Below, piece by piece: positions 1 to 9,135 of a stretch of 64,000 nt of DNA. How positions within the stretch are numbered: the stretch's first letter is position 1; every line of letters begins with the position of its first letter. The notes under the pieces are model-generated. The model made no database searches. It was not told where the DNA came from and saw nothing but the letters and a program-made list of their open reading frames with translations. The position numbers and the translations under genes are program-made. Source of the DNA: Planctomyces sp. SH-PL62 (lineage in GTDB: Bacteria; Planctomycetota; Planctomycetia; Isosphaerales; Isosphaeraceae); assembly GCF_001610895.1 (NCBI RefSeq), contig NZ_CP011273.1, forward strand, positions 5,394,001 through 5,458,000, in the 5' to 3' direction.

Positions 1-417
1 CCCGGCGTCTCCGAGAACATCCGGGTCCGCAGCATCGTCGACAAGTTCCTGGAGCACTCGCGGATCGCCTACTTCGCCAACGGCGACGACCCCGAGGTCT
101 TCCTCTCCTCGGCCGACTGGATGCCCCGCAACTTCCGCCGCCGCGTCGAGTTGATGTTCCCCATCGAGGCCCCCGCCCTGCGCTCCAGGGTCATCGACGA
201 GATCCTCGCCATCTCACTCGCCGACGACGTCAAGGCCCGCGAACTCCTGGCCGACGGCACCTACCGGCTCATCCAGCCCGAGCCCGGCGCGGCGATCGTC
301 CGCTCTCAGGTCGAGTTCCAGAAGCTGGCCATCGAGCACGCCTCCAGCATCAACATGACCCCCGTCGTCATGCCCGATTCCGAACTCAGCGAGCGCCGAG
401 GTCCGCCTTACGGCTGA
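1..417 (+). CDS. ppk1: Polyphosphate kinase 1, C-terminal fragment
   Basis: Open from the window edge, so only the last 138 codons are present. The family enzyme polymerises the gamma-phosphate of ATP into inorganic polyphosphate, reversibly. The visible part matches the C-terminal catalytic domain of PPK1: it begins GVSENIRVRSIVDKFLEHSR, followed by an AYFANGDDPEVFLSSADWM segment and then RRVELMFPIE, all typical of the region that carries the second histidine-bearing subdomain. The catalytic histidines themselves lie upstream of the window or cannot be assigned here. The stop codon lies inside the 3' end of a convergent gene on the other strand (32 nt overlap). Recognition is strong; completeness cannot be judged. 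Confidence 0.93.
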   Translation, partial: PGVSENIRVRSIVDKFLEHSRIAYFANGDDPEVFLSSADWMPRNFRRRVELMFPIEAPALRSRVIDEILAISLADDVKARELLADGTYRLIQPEPGAAIVRSQVEFQKLAIEHASSINMTPVVMPDSELSERRGPPYG

Positions 418-1874
418 CCTTCGGCCCCCCCGGATCCGTCGCCGGCCCCTCCCGAGGGCCGGCGAGCGCGACGCTCGCCAGCAACGCCAGCATCAACGCG
501 AACGTCGGCAGGCCGACCCAGTTGGTCAGCCCGGAAAGCGTCTCGCGCGCGATCCTCACGTCGAACCAGGCGATCCACCCGAAACAGGCCAGGTACGCCG
601 CCGCCAGCGGTCCTCGACGCACCAGCTTCGCCCGATCCCGGACGAACCAGTAGGGGCCGAGCAGGAACAGGACCATGTAATACTGCGGGAACCCGACCTT
701 GTAGAGCGCCAGCGTCGTCGTCACCGCCAGCACGCACGAGGCCAGCGGATCGAACCCCGTCCGCCGCGTCCACGACCAGGCCTGATAAAGTGCGAACAGC
801 AGGACCGGCCCCGCGTACTCGTCCGGCGAGAAGAACAGGGTGTCGCGGCCGATCGGCGAATGCGGGCCGCGCAAGAAGCTGAAGATCGACAGATACGCGG
901 ACTCGCGCCTCACCGCCAGGCCGATCGGCCGCAGCGCCGAGGTCCCCCAGACGCCGCAGGCGAACGCCATCCCGCCCAGCGCCAGCCCGGCGGTCGCGGC
1001 CAGATACCGCCAGCGAATCCGCCCCCGATCCAGGGCCAGGAACGGCGCGAGCACCCCCGGGAAGAATTTCAGCAGCACGCCCGAAGTCAGCCAGCCGACG
1101 CTCGCCCACCGGCGTCCCCCCAGCCGGGCCTCGGCCGCCGCGATACACGAAAGCGCGACCAGAACGTCGAAATGGCCGAAGAGCGCGATCTCGACCCAGG
1201 CGAACGGGTTCGCGAACCAGACCGCCAGCGCCAGCCCCCCCACGCCGGCAGGCCCGACGCCCCCCCAGGCCCAGGATCAGCCAGGACACGAAGAACCAGT
1301 AGGCCGCCGCGAAGATCAGCTTCGGCCCCAGCGGGTTCCACAAGACCGGCAACGCCAGGACGTTATATAGCGGTCCGTAGGCGTTGAGCGAGAACGACCC
1401 CTGCCCCCCGATGACCAGGAACCAGGGATCGCGGCCGGCCAGGATCTCCCGCCAGATCTGCACGTAGAGGTAGTAGTCCTGGATCGCCCCCTGGAAGATC
1501 GTGAACAAGAAGAAAGCCAGGCTGGCGACGATCAGGAAACCGGCCGTCGCTCGACCCAGCCAGGCGTCGCGACGGGTCGCCCCATCCCACGCGCGACGGC
1601 CCCAGACGCCGATCGCCAGCACCAGCGCCGCATGCACGATCCCCGCCGCCGCGACGGCCGACGCGGCGTCTCGCCATGCCTGAAGCACGTCTTCGGGCGC
1701 TCGCCCCCGCGCGAACCATTTCAACGCGCGATCGAGCGTCGACGCGCCCACCCCGGGGTACGAACTCGCGATCAGCCCCGGCGCGATCGCCGTCGCGAAC
1801 CAGGCCCAGGCCGTCAGGGCCGCGCCGTAGAGGAGGAGGATGAACGCGGTCCGTCGCCAGGCGATCGCCGTCAT
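386..1874 (-). pseudogene. GT87-like polytopic membrane glycosyltransferase, frameshifted
   Basis: The start ATG at 1874 opens a frame with hydrophobic segments and the motif QDYYLYVQIWREIL, then LNAYGPLYNVLALPV, typical of polyprenol-phosphate-sugar-using GT-C enzymes (GT87/DUF2029 type). Near 1260 the frame turns into arginine-rich nonsense, while the neighbouring frame continues as a perfect membrane protein (FANPFAWVEIALFGHFDVLV and onward) to a stop at 386. Removing one C from the seven-C run at 1260-1266 joins the halves as LGGVGPAGVGGLALAVW, about 495 residues with roughly ten membrane segments. The gene is therefore either broken by a one-base insertion or the assembly has an indel. 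It is convergent with ppk1 and overlaps its end. The sugar donor and acceptor are unknown. Confidence 0.75.
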
Positions 1875-2079
1875 GCCGTGGTCTTCCGGGAATTCCGAGC
1901 CACCCGCGCCGACGCGGGATTCCGCCTGTCACCGGACGCAACCGCGATTCGCGAACCACGGTCGTCCCCACTTCGAGCGACGCCATCTTACAGGACCGGC
2001 CGCCCGCGATGCGAATCGCCCCGGCGGTCCCTCGCGGGAGGAGCGGCCGGGGCGGCCGGGTTCGAGACCGCCAGGACGG

Positions 2080-2739
2080 TCAGGCGACGCGGCGACGCCG
2101 CGCCCAGACCCCGCAACCGACGAACGAGGCCAGCCCGCACAGCACGAGCGACGACGGCTCGGGGACCGCGACGGCCGCGGCCTCGCCGTACACCAGCGAA
2201 TCGAGCGTGTACGCATAAGTCGCACCCGAGCCGGGATCGGCGACCGCGCTGATGGTCACCGAGGTGAAGGCGACGTCCGAGGTGAAGCCCAGGAACTGGC
2301 CGGTCGAGGTGTTGGGGAACACGTCGAACCGGCTGCTCACGACGTCGCCCAGGTTGAGGGTCGCCGTGTAGGCCCCTTCGAACGCGGCGAAGGTGTTGAT
2401 GTCGATCGCGAACGCGGTGATCGCCGTGGCGAAGGTGAAGGTCGCCGATTCGGAGCTGAGGAAATACCCGACTGAGGTCGATCCCAACCCGTTGGGCGTG
2501 GTGGACGTGAGATAGCTGTCGGTGACGATGGGATTTCCCCCGGAGGCCCCGTAGGTGACCCCGTCCAGCGTGCCGAGAACCGTCCCGGCGGCGAGCGAAT
2601 CGAAGTCCTGGCCCGAGAGCGTCCCGCCAGACAAAGCGGTCTGGAAAGCGGCTCGGTTGTAGGTCGTGATCGTCGCCGACGATGCGGCGCTCGTCCACAA
2701 TCCGACGCAAACAACGCAACATACAGCTGTTCGATACAT
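2080..2739 (-). CDS. PEP-CTERM sorting domain exported protein
   Basis: A 219-residue protein with an N-terminal signal peptide (about residues 1-22, ending SAASSA) and a C-terminal PEP-CTERM tripartite signal: VPEPSSLVL, a short membrane span, then the basic cluster RRRR. Such proteins are exported and processed by an exosortase, usually in organisms making extracellular polysaccharide. The body (YGASGGNPIVTDSYL, FAIDINTFA, SVTISAV) is a beta-rich choice-of-anchor type domain without catalytic motifs. The start is supported by GAAGGAG seven to eight bases upstream of the ATG. It stands alone, with a long upstream intergenic region. The specific role is unknown; no exosortase gene is in the window. 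Confidence 0.85.
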   Translation of the reverse strand: MYRTAVCCVVCVGLWTSAASSATITTYNRAAFQTALSGGTLSGQDFDSLAAGTVLGTLDGVTYGASGGNPIVTDSYLTSTTPNGLGSTSVGYFLSSESATFTFATAITAFAIDINTFAAFEGAYTATLNLGDVVSSRFDVFPNTSTGQFLGFTSDVAFTSVTISAVADPGSGATYAYTLDSLVYGEAAAVAVPEPSSLVLCGLASFVGCGVWARRRRVA

Positions 2740-4336
2740 GGCTGCTCCTTCGGATGTCGTTAAAACGGTTCAAAGAACGGCGTAACGTAATAGAGCGTTC
2801 CCAACCCTGCAACACACGTGGGAGATTTGCATCATGTTTCGATGCTTCTTCGCTATCGCACGGCCACGCATGTTCGGTTCCGGCCCCTGGCGCTCGCGTC
2901 TGATCGCGAGGAAAGCGCCCGGCGACGGGCGTCTCCTCGACCCACCGACGGGCGAATCGACGGACCCGCGGGAATCTCCGAAACCCCGCTATCGCCGGGG
3001 TTTGCGACGCCCCATGTCGCAAAGCGAGAACATCCGATGGTTTTTTCCGATTTCGCGCGAACTTGACTCCGAGTTAAGATGTCTAGGGCGATATCTCGAA
3101 CGGATCAGCCCCGATGGGGCGGCCGGGCGTTCCGCGCTCGGCAGACCTGAACGAGACGACCGAATGCGAAAGCCGCAAGGACTCGGGCGCGTGCCCGATT
3201 CCCATCGAGATCCGGGAGGACGAACGGTCCCGGCTCGGTAGACGCAGCAGGACGGCTAAGGACCGTCCCTTTCCTCGTGGGGATTCACCGCCTTCGCCTC
3301 CCGGCGCCGGCTTCATCGGCCGCGCCCCCGGGACGAAAACGAGGCGGACGATTCCCCACCACGTGATCCCGCCCCACCTGAAGGCGGATGCGAGGGTATT
3401 GCCATGTTGAACCGCAACAACCTGACGCTGTCGGCCCTTTCCAACCGGCTGAATCTCGGGACGCGGTCGCTCGTCCTTAAGGCGAGCGTCGACAACGGCA
3501 AGGCCCTGCACATCCGTCACGCACATCATGACGTCATGCGCGAGCCCATGGCGGCGCTTGCTTTTGTAGGCGTACCTTGCGTACCCGCCTATATCACGCC
3601 GCCGATTACCGGCACGGCGACGACGGATTCCCCATGTCTCCGGGCATGGGCCGATTCCACGCCGCCGACCGTCGCCGACGCGTCCCAGGGTGCGACTCCG
3701 AGCTGGCGAGGCTGGCGATGCCGGCCTTCCGCGAGCCTCGAAGCGTGCCAGGCCCCGTCCTCCCGATCGCGACGATCTCCCGCCGCGGCAGCCGCCGCAG
3801 CGAAGGCCGTCGCTACCAGTCCCCGGCTCGGCCGGGGTTCCGGTACGGTCGAGAAGGCCGGCGCGGCTGGGGCCGCAAGCCGTCGGACGGCGAACATCGG
3901 GGCGCAAGCCGCGATAGCCGGGTCTTGAAGAGTCGAACGTCCTGGAAAGTCGCGGTAGGCCGCCGGTGAGCCGTGCCGGGGAGAAAAGCCGGGGGGGAAC
4001 GATCCCCGCCCAGCCTCCCCCTGCCCGTCCGCTCTCCTGAAGGTCCGCCGACCAGTCCAGCGAATCACGACTCCGCGTCGTCGCCCTCGGAATCGGGTTT
4101 CTCGAACTCGAACCGATCGCGTCGCGCACCGCACATGCACGCGTCGCCGCGTCGAGCCGCGCGAACGCCCCCGGTCGCCTTCCGCCTTCGTCGGGAGGCC
4201 GCCGCGACGGCCGTTCCGCAGCCCTCGCGAGTGTTTCAGGTTCGTTCGTGACGTCGCCGGAACTCGTCGCACCGCATCGGCCCAGGGAACTAGGGGCCGA
4301 TCGCGCGAGTCGCCGGCAACCCCGAGAGCGGGGAAG
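2740..4336. other. Long intergenic stretch without a convincing gene
   Basis: About 1.6 kb between the divergently placed PEP-CTERM and sigma-factor genes. Reading frames here are arginine/serine/proline-rich translations expected of GC-rich non-coding DNA. One frame, 3404-3928 on the plus strand, begins with a fair ribosome binding site (GAGGG, seven bases before ATG) and a plausible first 45 residues. It then decays to low complexity, so it is not called. A short hairpin (GGACGG at 3250-3255 with CCGTCC at 3263-3268, then CTTTCC) could end a transcript. No tRNA or known RNA was recognised. Confidence 0.5.
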
Positions 4337-5020
4337 GTGGGTCCTTTGATCGCCACGCTGGAAACGCGAGAGGAAGAAACCCCGAGCTGGTTCGAGGTCG
4401 CGGCCCTGGTCCGCAGCGCCCAGGACGGGGACCGCGACGCCTTCGGCCGACTGGTCGAACAGTTCGAGCCCACGGTCCGGGCCATCGCCCTCCGCCGGCT
4501 GGGAAACGTGGGCGAGGCCCTGGAACTGACGCAGGAGGTCTTCCTGCACGTCATGCGGCGGCTGGGACAGCTCCGCGAGCCCGAGCGGTTCGCCGGCTGG
4601 CTGCGGCAGGTCGCCGTGCGGATGGCGATCAACCACGTCACGCGGAGGCCTTCCCCGTTCACGGTCGAAACGGCCGTCCTGGAAGGCGCCTTCGAGCAGG
4701 CCGACGAGCCGATCGACGCCCTCATCACCCGCGAACGCGCCGAGCGGTTGTGGGAGGCGCTCGGTCGCCTCAAGACCCTCGACCGCGACACCCTCGTCGC
4801 CTTCTACATCCGCGACCTGTCGCTGATCGAGATGGCCGAGGAACTCGACGTCCCCCTGGGCACCATCAAGCGTCGGCTCCACACCGCCCGCAAGCGGCTC
4901 CGGGTCGAACTCGAATCCAGCTCGCCCGACGAGGAATGGGCCGAGCGCCTCGATTTCCAGGAAGACCCCGACGAGGAAGACGCCCACTGCCTGGCCGCCA
5001 GCTCCGCCCGCAGCTGGTGA
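4337..5020 (+). CDS. ECF-type RNA polymerase sigma factor
   Basis: About 227 residues with the two sigma domains of the ECF group. Region 2 is at about 20-95 (DRDAFGRLVEQFEPTV, ALELTQEVFLHVMRRL, FAGWLRQVAVRMAINH). Region 4 is at about 130-190 (LDRDTLVAFYIRDLSLIEMA, VPLGTIKRRLHTARKRLR), the helix-turn-helix that reads the -35 element. It should direct RNA polymerase to an alternative promoter set. The start is uncertain: GTG at 4337 has no clear ribosome site, whereas TTG at 4346 lies five bases after GGAAGGTGG and may be the true start. No anti-sigma gene is adjacent. The acidic tail after region 4 (about residues 197-215) is unusual and may bind a partner. Confidence 0.88.
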   Translation: MGPLIATLETREEETPSWFEVAALVRSAQDGDRDAFGRLVEQFEPTVRAIALRRLGNVGEALELTQEVFLHVMRRLGQLREPERFAGWLRQVAVRMAINHVTRRPSPFTVETAVLEGAFEQADEPIDALITRERAERLWEALGRLKTLDRDTLVAFYIRDLSLIEMAEELDVPLGTIKRRLHTARKRLRVELESSSPDEEWAERLDFQEDPDEEDAHCLAASSARSW

Positions 5021-5093
5021 CCGCCGCCGCCGCGGACGAAGGGACGACGAACACATCGACCGTCCGCGATCCGGCTCCAGACCCGAACGCCCT

Positions 5094-5289
5094 CCCCCCC
5101 TCGCGGGGGGCGGTGACCCGCAGGGCCGAATGAGGGGGAACACGTGCAGGAAGACCGTCCGCGTCTCGGTCGGCCGGTCCGCGAATCCCGACGGCTTCCC
5201 GGCTCGTCCCCCCTCATCTGACCCCTCGGGGGTCGGTCTTCCCCCTCGGGGGGGAGGTGACCGCAGGGCCGGATGAGGGGGCGACGAGC
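5094..5289. repeat. Two copies of a GC-rich REP-like palindromic element
   Basis: Copy A (about 5094-5137) and copy B (about 5241-5285) share C-rich and G-rich runs followed by GGTGACC(C)GCAGGGCCG, then A/G and ATGAGGGGG. Copy B also pairs with an inverted arm upstream: CTCGTCCCCCCTCATC at about 5202-5217 against GATGAGGGGGCGACGAG at 5272-5288. The layout resembles REP/BIME-type interspersed extragenic elements. The surrounding intergenic stretch, 5021-5780, holds no convincing gene. Copies outside this interval were not recognised in the window. Confidence 0.6.
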
Positions 5290-5780
5290 GTGAGGGTCGT
5301 CGGCGTTCCGCCGCGGTCGTTCGCAAACCGTCGACGCCCGGCCGGGCCACGGGTCGGATTCGCTTCGCGACGCCGGATGTTTCCGACGGAGCACCGCCAC
5401 GGGAGAAGGCGTGATCGCGCCAGCATCCCTTCCTGCATAGCGGAAATCGAGGAGAAGACGGCCCCGTTCGCAATCGCCGATTCGGGCGCATCGTTATTTC
5501 AGGGGACGGTGCGCGAAGGACGATCCGATGCCGGGCCGGCGAGGCCGATGAAGCGGGGCGTGGGATGATGAAAAGCGCCGAACGAAGCCAATTCCATCGC
5601 CGCAAAACCACTGATAAATCACTATGCCGCAGCCTGTTGCGCCGATCGGCTTCGTTCCGGGCCGGCGCGATCGAAGCCAACTCGCCGGGGTCGCTCGGCC
5701 GCCCCGAGTTGGAGGGAGGATGGTCCTCCGGGTATCGTGGTTGAGGTCCAGAATCCCTCAACCCTCGGCGGCCCTCGATC

Positions 5781-7112
5781 GTGACGACTTTTCCGGAATC
5801 CGACGTGTATGACGTGGCCGTCCTCGGCGCCGGCGCGGCCGGTCTGGTGGCCGCGACCAGGGCGGCCGAATGTGCGGCGCGGGTGGTCCTGCTGGAGAAG
5901 AACCGCAAGGCCGGGGTCAAGATTCTGATGTCCGGGGGGACCCGCTGCAACATCACCAACGCGAGGGGATTGCGGCGGCTGGACTCGGTCTCGGGGCCGA
6001 TCGACCCGGCGTTCGACCCCAAACTGCTCCGGGGCGCGCGGGCGATCCAGGACGCTTTCGGGGCGAACGGGCCGTTCCTGGGCCCGTCGCTTCGGAAGTT
6101 CGACGTGGACCAGACGGTCCGCCTCTTCGAGTCCGAAGGGGTGGCCGTGAAGGTCGAGGCCAACGGCAAGGTCTTCCCCGTCTCCGACCGATCGGTCGAT
6201 GTGCTCGACGCGCTCCTGCGGCGGCTCGAACGCTCCGGGGCCGAGATCCGTTTTCTCAGCCCGGCCCGCTCGATCGAGCGCCTGGGGGACCTCTGGCGGG
6301 TCGCCCTGCCGCAAGGGGAGGTCCGGGCTCGGCGTCTGATCCTGGCCGTGGGGGGCCGATCGTTTCCGGGCTGCGGCACCACGGGGGACGGCTACGCCCT
6401 CGCGCAAGGGCTTGGGCATACGATCATCGAAGTCCGCCCCGCCCTGGTCCCCCTGAAGGTCGAGCCCGACTGGGTGCCGACGCTCCGAGGCCTGAGCCTG
6501 CAAGACGTGGTCGCGTCGGTCCATGGGCCGTCCGGCCCGGCCCTGGCCGAGCGTCGCGAGGCCATCCTGTTCACGCACACCGGACTGAGCGGGCCGGCGA
6601 TCATGGACGTCAGCCGGGCCGAGGCTCGTCGGGAAGGCGAGGGACGGCTGGAGTTGAGGATCGACTTCCGGCCCGACGAGTCGCGGGAGGACGTCGACCG
6701 TCGGCTCCAGGCCGCGACGAGGAAGGGCCGGGCCTCGGTCGCCTCGATCCTGTCGGCCGATCTCCCCCACCGCCTGGCCGAGTGCGTACTCGACCACTGC
6801 GGCATCCCCCGGTCGCGGATCGGCCCGGACCTCTCGCGCCCGGAGCGGATCAAGCTCGTCTCGGCGCTGAAAGGCCTGGCGCTGCCGATCGCGGGGACCC
6901 TCGGATTCGAGAAGGCCGAGGTTTGCAGCGGCGGCGTCGCGCTGGACGAGGTGGATCCGAAGACGCTGGAGAGCCGCCTGGCGCCGGGCCTCTTCCTGGC
7001 GGGAGAGGTCCTGGACCTGGACGGCCTGATCGGCGGGTACAACTTCCAGGGGGCCTGGAGCACCGGCTGGCTCGCCGGCGAATCGGCCGCGGCCGGCTCG
7101 GCGACGACCTGA
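5781..7112 (+). CDS. BaiN/YhiN-like (HI0933 family) FAD-dependent flavoprotein
   Basis: A 443-residue flavoprotein. The N-terminal Rossmann signature VLGAGAAGLVAA (residues 14-25) binds FAD. The family blocks LMSGGTRCNITNA and, near the C-terminus, FLAGEVLDLDGLIGGYNFQ follow, the second being the hallmark of the HI0933/YhiN/BaiN group. The central region (GRSFPGCGTTGDGY, TGLSGPAIM) also matches the family. Members are NAD(P)/FAD oxidoreductases; BaiN acts on bile acids in gut bacteria, but in most organisms the substrate is unknown. GTG is the start, without a strong ribosome site. It is convergent with the mla operon, with 28 bases between. Confidence 0.88.
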   Translation: MTTFPESDVYDVAVLGAGAAGLVAATRAAECAARVVLLEKNRKAGVKILMSGGTRCNITNARGLRRLDSVSGPIDPAFDPKLLRGARAIQDAFGANGPFLGPSLRKFDVDQTVRLFESEGVAVKVEANGKVFPVSDRSVDVLDALLRRLERSGAEIRFLSPARSIERLGDLWRVALPQGEVRARRLILAVGGRSFPGCGTTGDGYALAQGLGHTIIEVRPALVPLKVEPDWVPTLRGLSLQDVVASVHGPSGPALAERREAILFTHTGLSGPAIMDVSRAEARREGEGRLELRIDFRPDESREDVDRRLQAATRKGRASVASILSADLPHRLAECVLDHCGIPRSRIGPDLSRPERIKLVSALKGLALPIAGTLGFEKAEVCSGGVALDEVDPKTLESRLAPGLFLAGEVLDLDGLIGGYNFQGAWSTGWLAGESAAAGSATT

Positions 7113-7140
7113 CGGGAGCCCCCCCGGGGCGACGGCCGCC

Positions 7141-8247
7141 TCAGCGGCTGAGCGCCCCCCGCGAGATCGCGCCGGGGTCGCGCGAGACCTTCTCGGCGAA
7201 CTCGCGGAACGAGGCCAGGGCGACCTTGAGCTGCAGGAGCGCCTGGTTGGCGGACATGGCCATCGTGTTGAAGTTGTCGTACAGCTCGGTCTGGGTCAGC
7301 AGGCGCTGGAGGGAGCCGCCGGTGTTGAGGCCGCCTCGGCTGTTCCGGAGCGTGTTGGAGAGCAGCTCGACGTCCGAGGCGATGCGGTTGACCCGCCGCA
7401 CGGTCTGGCCGAAATCGGTGGCCGGCGTCCGGTCGACCGGGGCTCCCAGGTCCTTCATCAGGGGCGCGGCGTCCGCAAGGGCGGTATCGAGCCGGGCGGA
7501 GGCGGCGGAGAACTTGGCGACGCCCGTCTTCAGCGCGTCCTGGGTGGCGGGGTCGAGGGTGCTGTTGAGCCGTTCGGACGCCTGCTGGATGTTCGCCAGG
7601 GCCGCCTTGACGCCCGCCTGGTTCTCGTCGACGAAGCCTCGGATGCCCGTGGAGGCGGACGAGAGGTCCTTGCCGGTCGCGTCCCAGGTGGCGAGGAACT
7701 CGTCGAGCTTGCCGGCGCTCTGGGAGAGCTTGGCCAGGCCCGCGGCGGCTTCCTGGATGGTGTTCAGGGTGTCGCCGGCGCGTTCGAAGGCGATCGTGGC
7801 GGCGGCGAGGGCCTTGGAAGGATCGGCGGCGACTTCTCCCTCGATGATCGCGGCCTCGGCCGGGGTGGCGGCGGTCTCCAGCAGGCCTTCCCCCGAGCCG
7901 GGGAGGAGGTCGATGGTGACGTCGCCGATCAGGGAACGGGTGAGCCGGGGGACCGACCCCTTGCGGATCTTGAACTGGCTCTCCAGGGCGATCGTCACGA
8001 TCACGCCGTCGGGCTGGTCGGCCCGGTCGTCGAACTCGATGCCGACGACCTCTCCCACGCGGATGCCGCTCTTGCGGACGGAGACCCCCTGGAGGACGCC
8101 GGGGGCCTCGGCGTAGTGGACCCGGATGAACCCGCGCTCGCGGAGGATCTGGGGGGACTCGCCGAACCAGACCACCAGCATCGTCAGCACCAGTCCGGCG
8201 ACGATGACGAACATGCCGAGCCGAAACTGCATGACGCGTTCATTCAT
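7141..8247 (-). CDS. mlaD: MlaD-like MCE-domain lipid transport protein
   Basis: One N-terminal membrane segment (about residues 8-28, LGMFVIVAGLVLTMLVVWF) is followed by an MCE domain (about 40-125, with VSVRKSGIRVGEVVGIEFDD). A long alpha-helical, alanine-rich C-terminal half comes after. MCE proteins form rings or tubes that pass lipids between the inner and outer membranes, driven by the MlaFE ABC core. ATG at 8247 is chosen because GAGGG lies five bases before it; GTG at 8253 is an alternative. The gene is last of three, 36 bases after mlaF. At 368 residues it is about twice the length of E. coli MlaD, because of the C-terminal helical extension, which is usual for MCE proteins outside the gamma-proteobacteria. 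Confidence 0.9.
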   Translation of the reverse strand: MNERVMQFRLGMFVIVAGLVLTMLVVWFGESPQILRERGFIRVHYAEAPGVLQGVSVRKSGIRVGEVVGIEFDDRADQPDGVIVTIALESQFKIRKGSVPRLTRSLIGDVTIDLLPGSGEGLLETAATPAEAAIIEGEVAADPSKALAAATIAFERAGDTLNTIQEAAAGLAKLSQSAGKLDEFLATWDATGKDLSSASTGIRGFVDENQAGVKAALANIQQASERLNSTLDPATQDALKTGVAKFSAASARLDTALADAAPLMKDLGAPVDRTPATDFGQTVRRVNRIASDVELLSNTLRNSRGGLNTGGSLQRLLTQTELYDNFNTMAMSANQALLQLKVALASFREFAEKVSRDPGAISRGALSR

Positions 8248-8283
8248 GAGCACCCTCTACTTCTTCACGGGGTCCCGGCCGCG

Positions 8284-9135
8284 TCAGGATTCCGTCGCGC
8301 GATTCTGGGCCGCCAGTTCGCGGAGCCGTTCGCCGGCCTCGCCCCGGACGAACTGTCGGACGCGGGGGTCGGCGGCGTCCTCCAGGCCGTCGGGGGGGCC
8401 GTCGTAGATCACCTGGGATTCGCCGCGGCCGATCCGGGCCAGCGGGTAGAACATGACGACCCGGTCGGCGACCTTGGAGACGGTCCGCATCTCGTGCGTG
8501 ACGACGACCCCCGTCTTGTCCCCCCCCCGCTGGGTCTGGAGGATCAGCTCGTTGATGACGTCGGTCATGATCGGATCCAGGCCGGTCGTCGGCTCGTCGT
8601 AGAGCATGACCTCGGGGTCGAGCGCCAGCGCGCGGGCCAGGCCCACGCGCTTGCGCTGGCCGCCGGAGAGCTCGGCCGGTTTCTTCTGCTCCAACCCCTG
8701 GGGGAGCCCGACGTCCTGGAGCCGCTCGGCGACGATGGCCGCGGCCTTCTCCTCGTCGCAGACGTTGTGCTCGCGGAGCCCGAAGGCCACGTTGTCGTAG
8801 ACGCTCAGGCTGTCGAACAGGGCGGCCATCTGGAACAGGAAGCCGAACCGGAGCCGGAGCTTGACGAGGTCGCGCCCGGCCAGCCGGGTGACGTCCTGGC
8901 CGTCGAACAGGATCCGTCCGCTGGTGGGGTGGAGCAGCCCGATGATGAGCTTCAGGAGTACCGTCTTGCCGCAGCCGCTCTCGCCGATGACGCAGACGGT
9001 CTCGCCCCGACGGATCGTCAGGTTGAGGCCCCGCAGGACTTTCTGGCGGCGGAACTGGATCGAAACGTCCTGGAACTCGATCAACTCCCCGCCCGCCGGC
9101 CCGGCCTCGGACGGCGGGGGCGTCTCCTCGCTCAT
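8284..9135 (-). CDS. mlaF: MlaF-like ABC transporter ATP-binding protein
   Basis: This 283-residue ATPase powers MCE lipid transport. It has Walker A GESGCGKT (residues 51-58), Q-loop FLFQ (99-102), signature LSGGQ (156-160), Walker B VMLYDEP (176-182) and the switch histidine in VVVTHEM (about 214). The ATG overlaps the stop of the upstream permease gene in an ATGA arrangement, indicating translational coupling. The extension after the switch (about 230-283) matches MlaF-type proteins, which bind their permease and regulator there. No MlaB-type STAS gene is adjacent, though an unlinked STAS protein lies at 33.4-33.8 kb. Confidence 0.93.
   Translation of the reverse strand: MSEETPPPSEAGPAGGELIEFQDVSIQFRRQKVLRGLNLTIRRGETVCVIGESGCGKTVLLKLIIGLLHPTSGRILFDGQDVTRLAGRDLVKLRLRFGFLFQMAALFDSLSVYDNVAFGLREHNVCDEEKAAAIVAERLQDVGLPQGLEQKKPAELSGGQRKRVGLARALALDPEVMLYDEPTTGLDPIMTDVINELILQTQRGGDKTGVVVTHEMRTVSKVADRVVMFYPLARIGRGESQVIYDGPPDGLEDAADPRVRQFVRGEAGERLRELAAQNRATES

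Noticed and set aside
3404-3928. A 174-codon frame with a fair ribosome site
   Set aside because: Only the first 45 residues look protein-like; the rest is Ala/Ser/Arg low complexity with no recognisable domain.
3083-6382. A 1099-codon open frame on the minus strand
   Set aside because: It is antisense to the sigma-factor gene and part of the flavoprotein gene, Arg/Pro/Ser-rich throughout, and has no ribosome site. In this GC-rich DNA, stop codons are rare in shadow frames.
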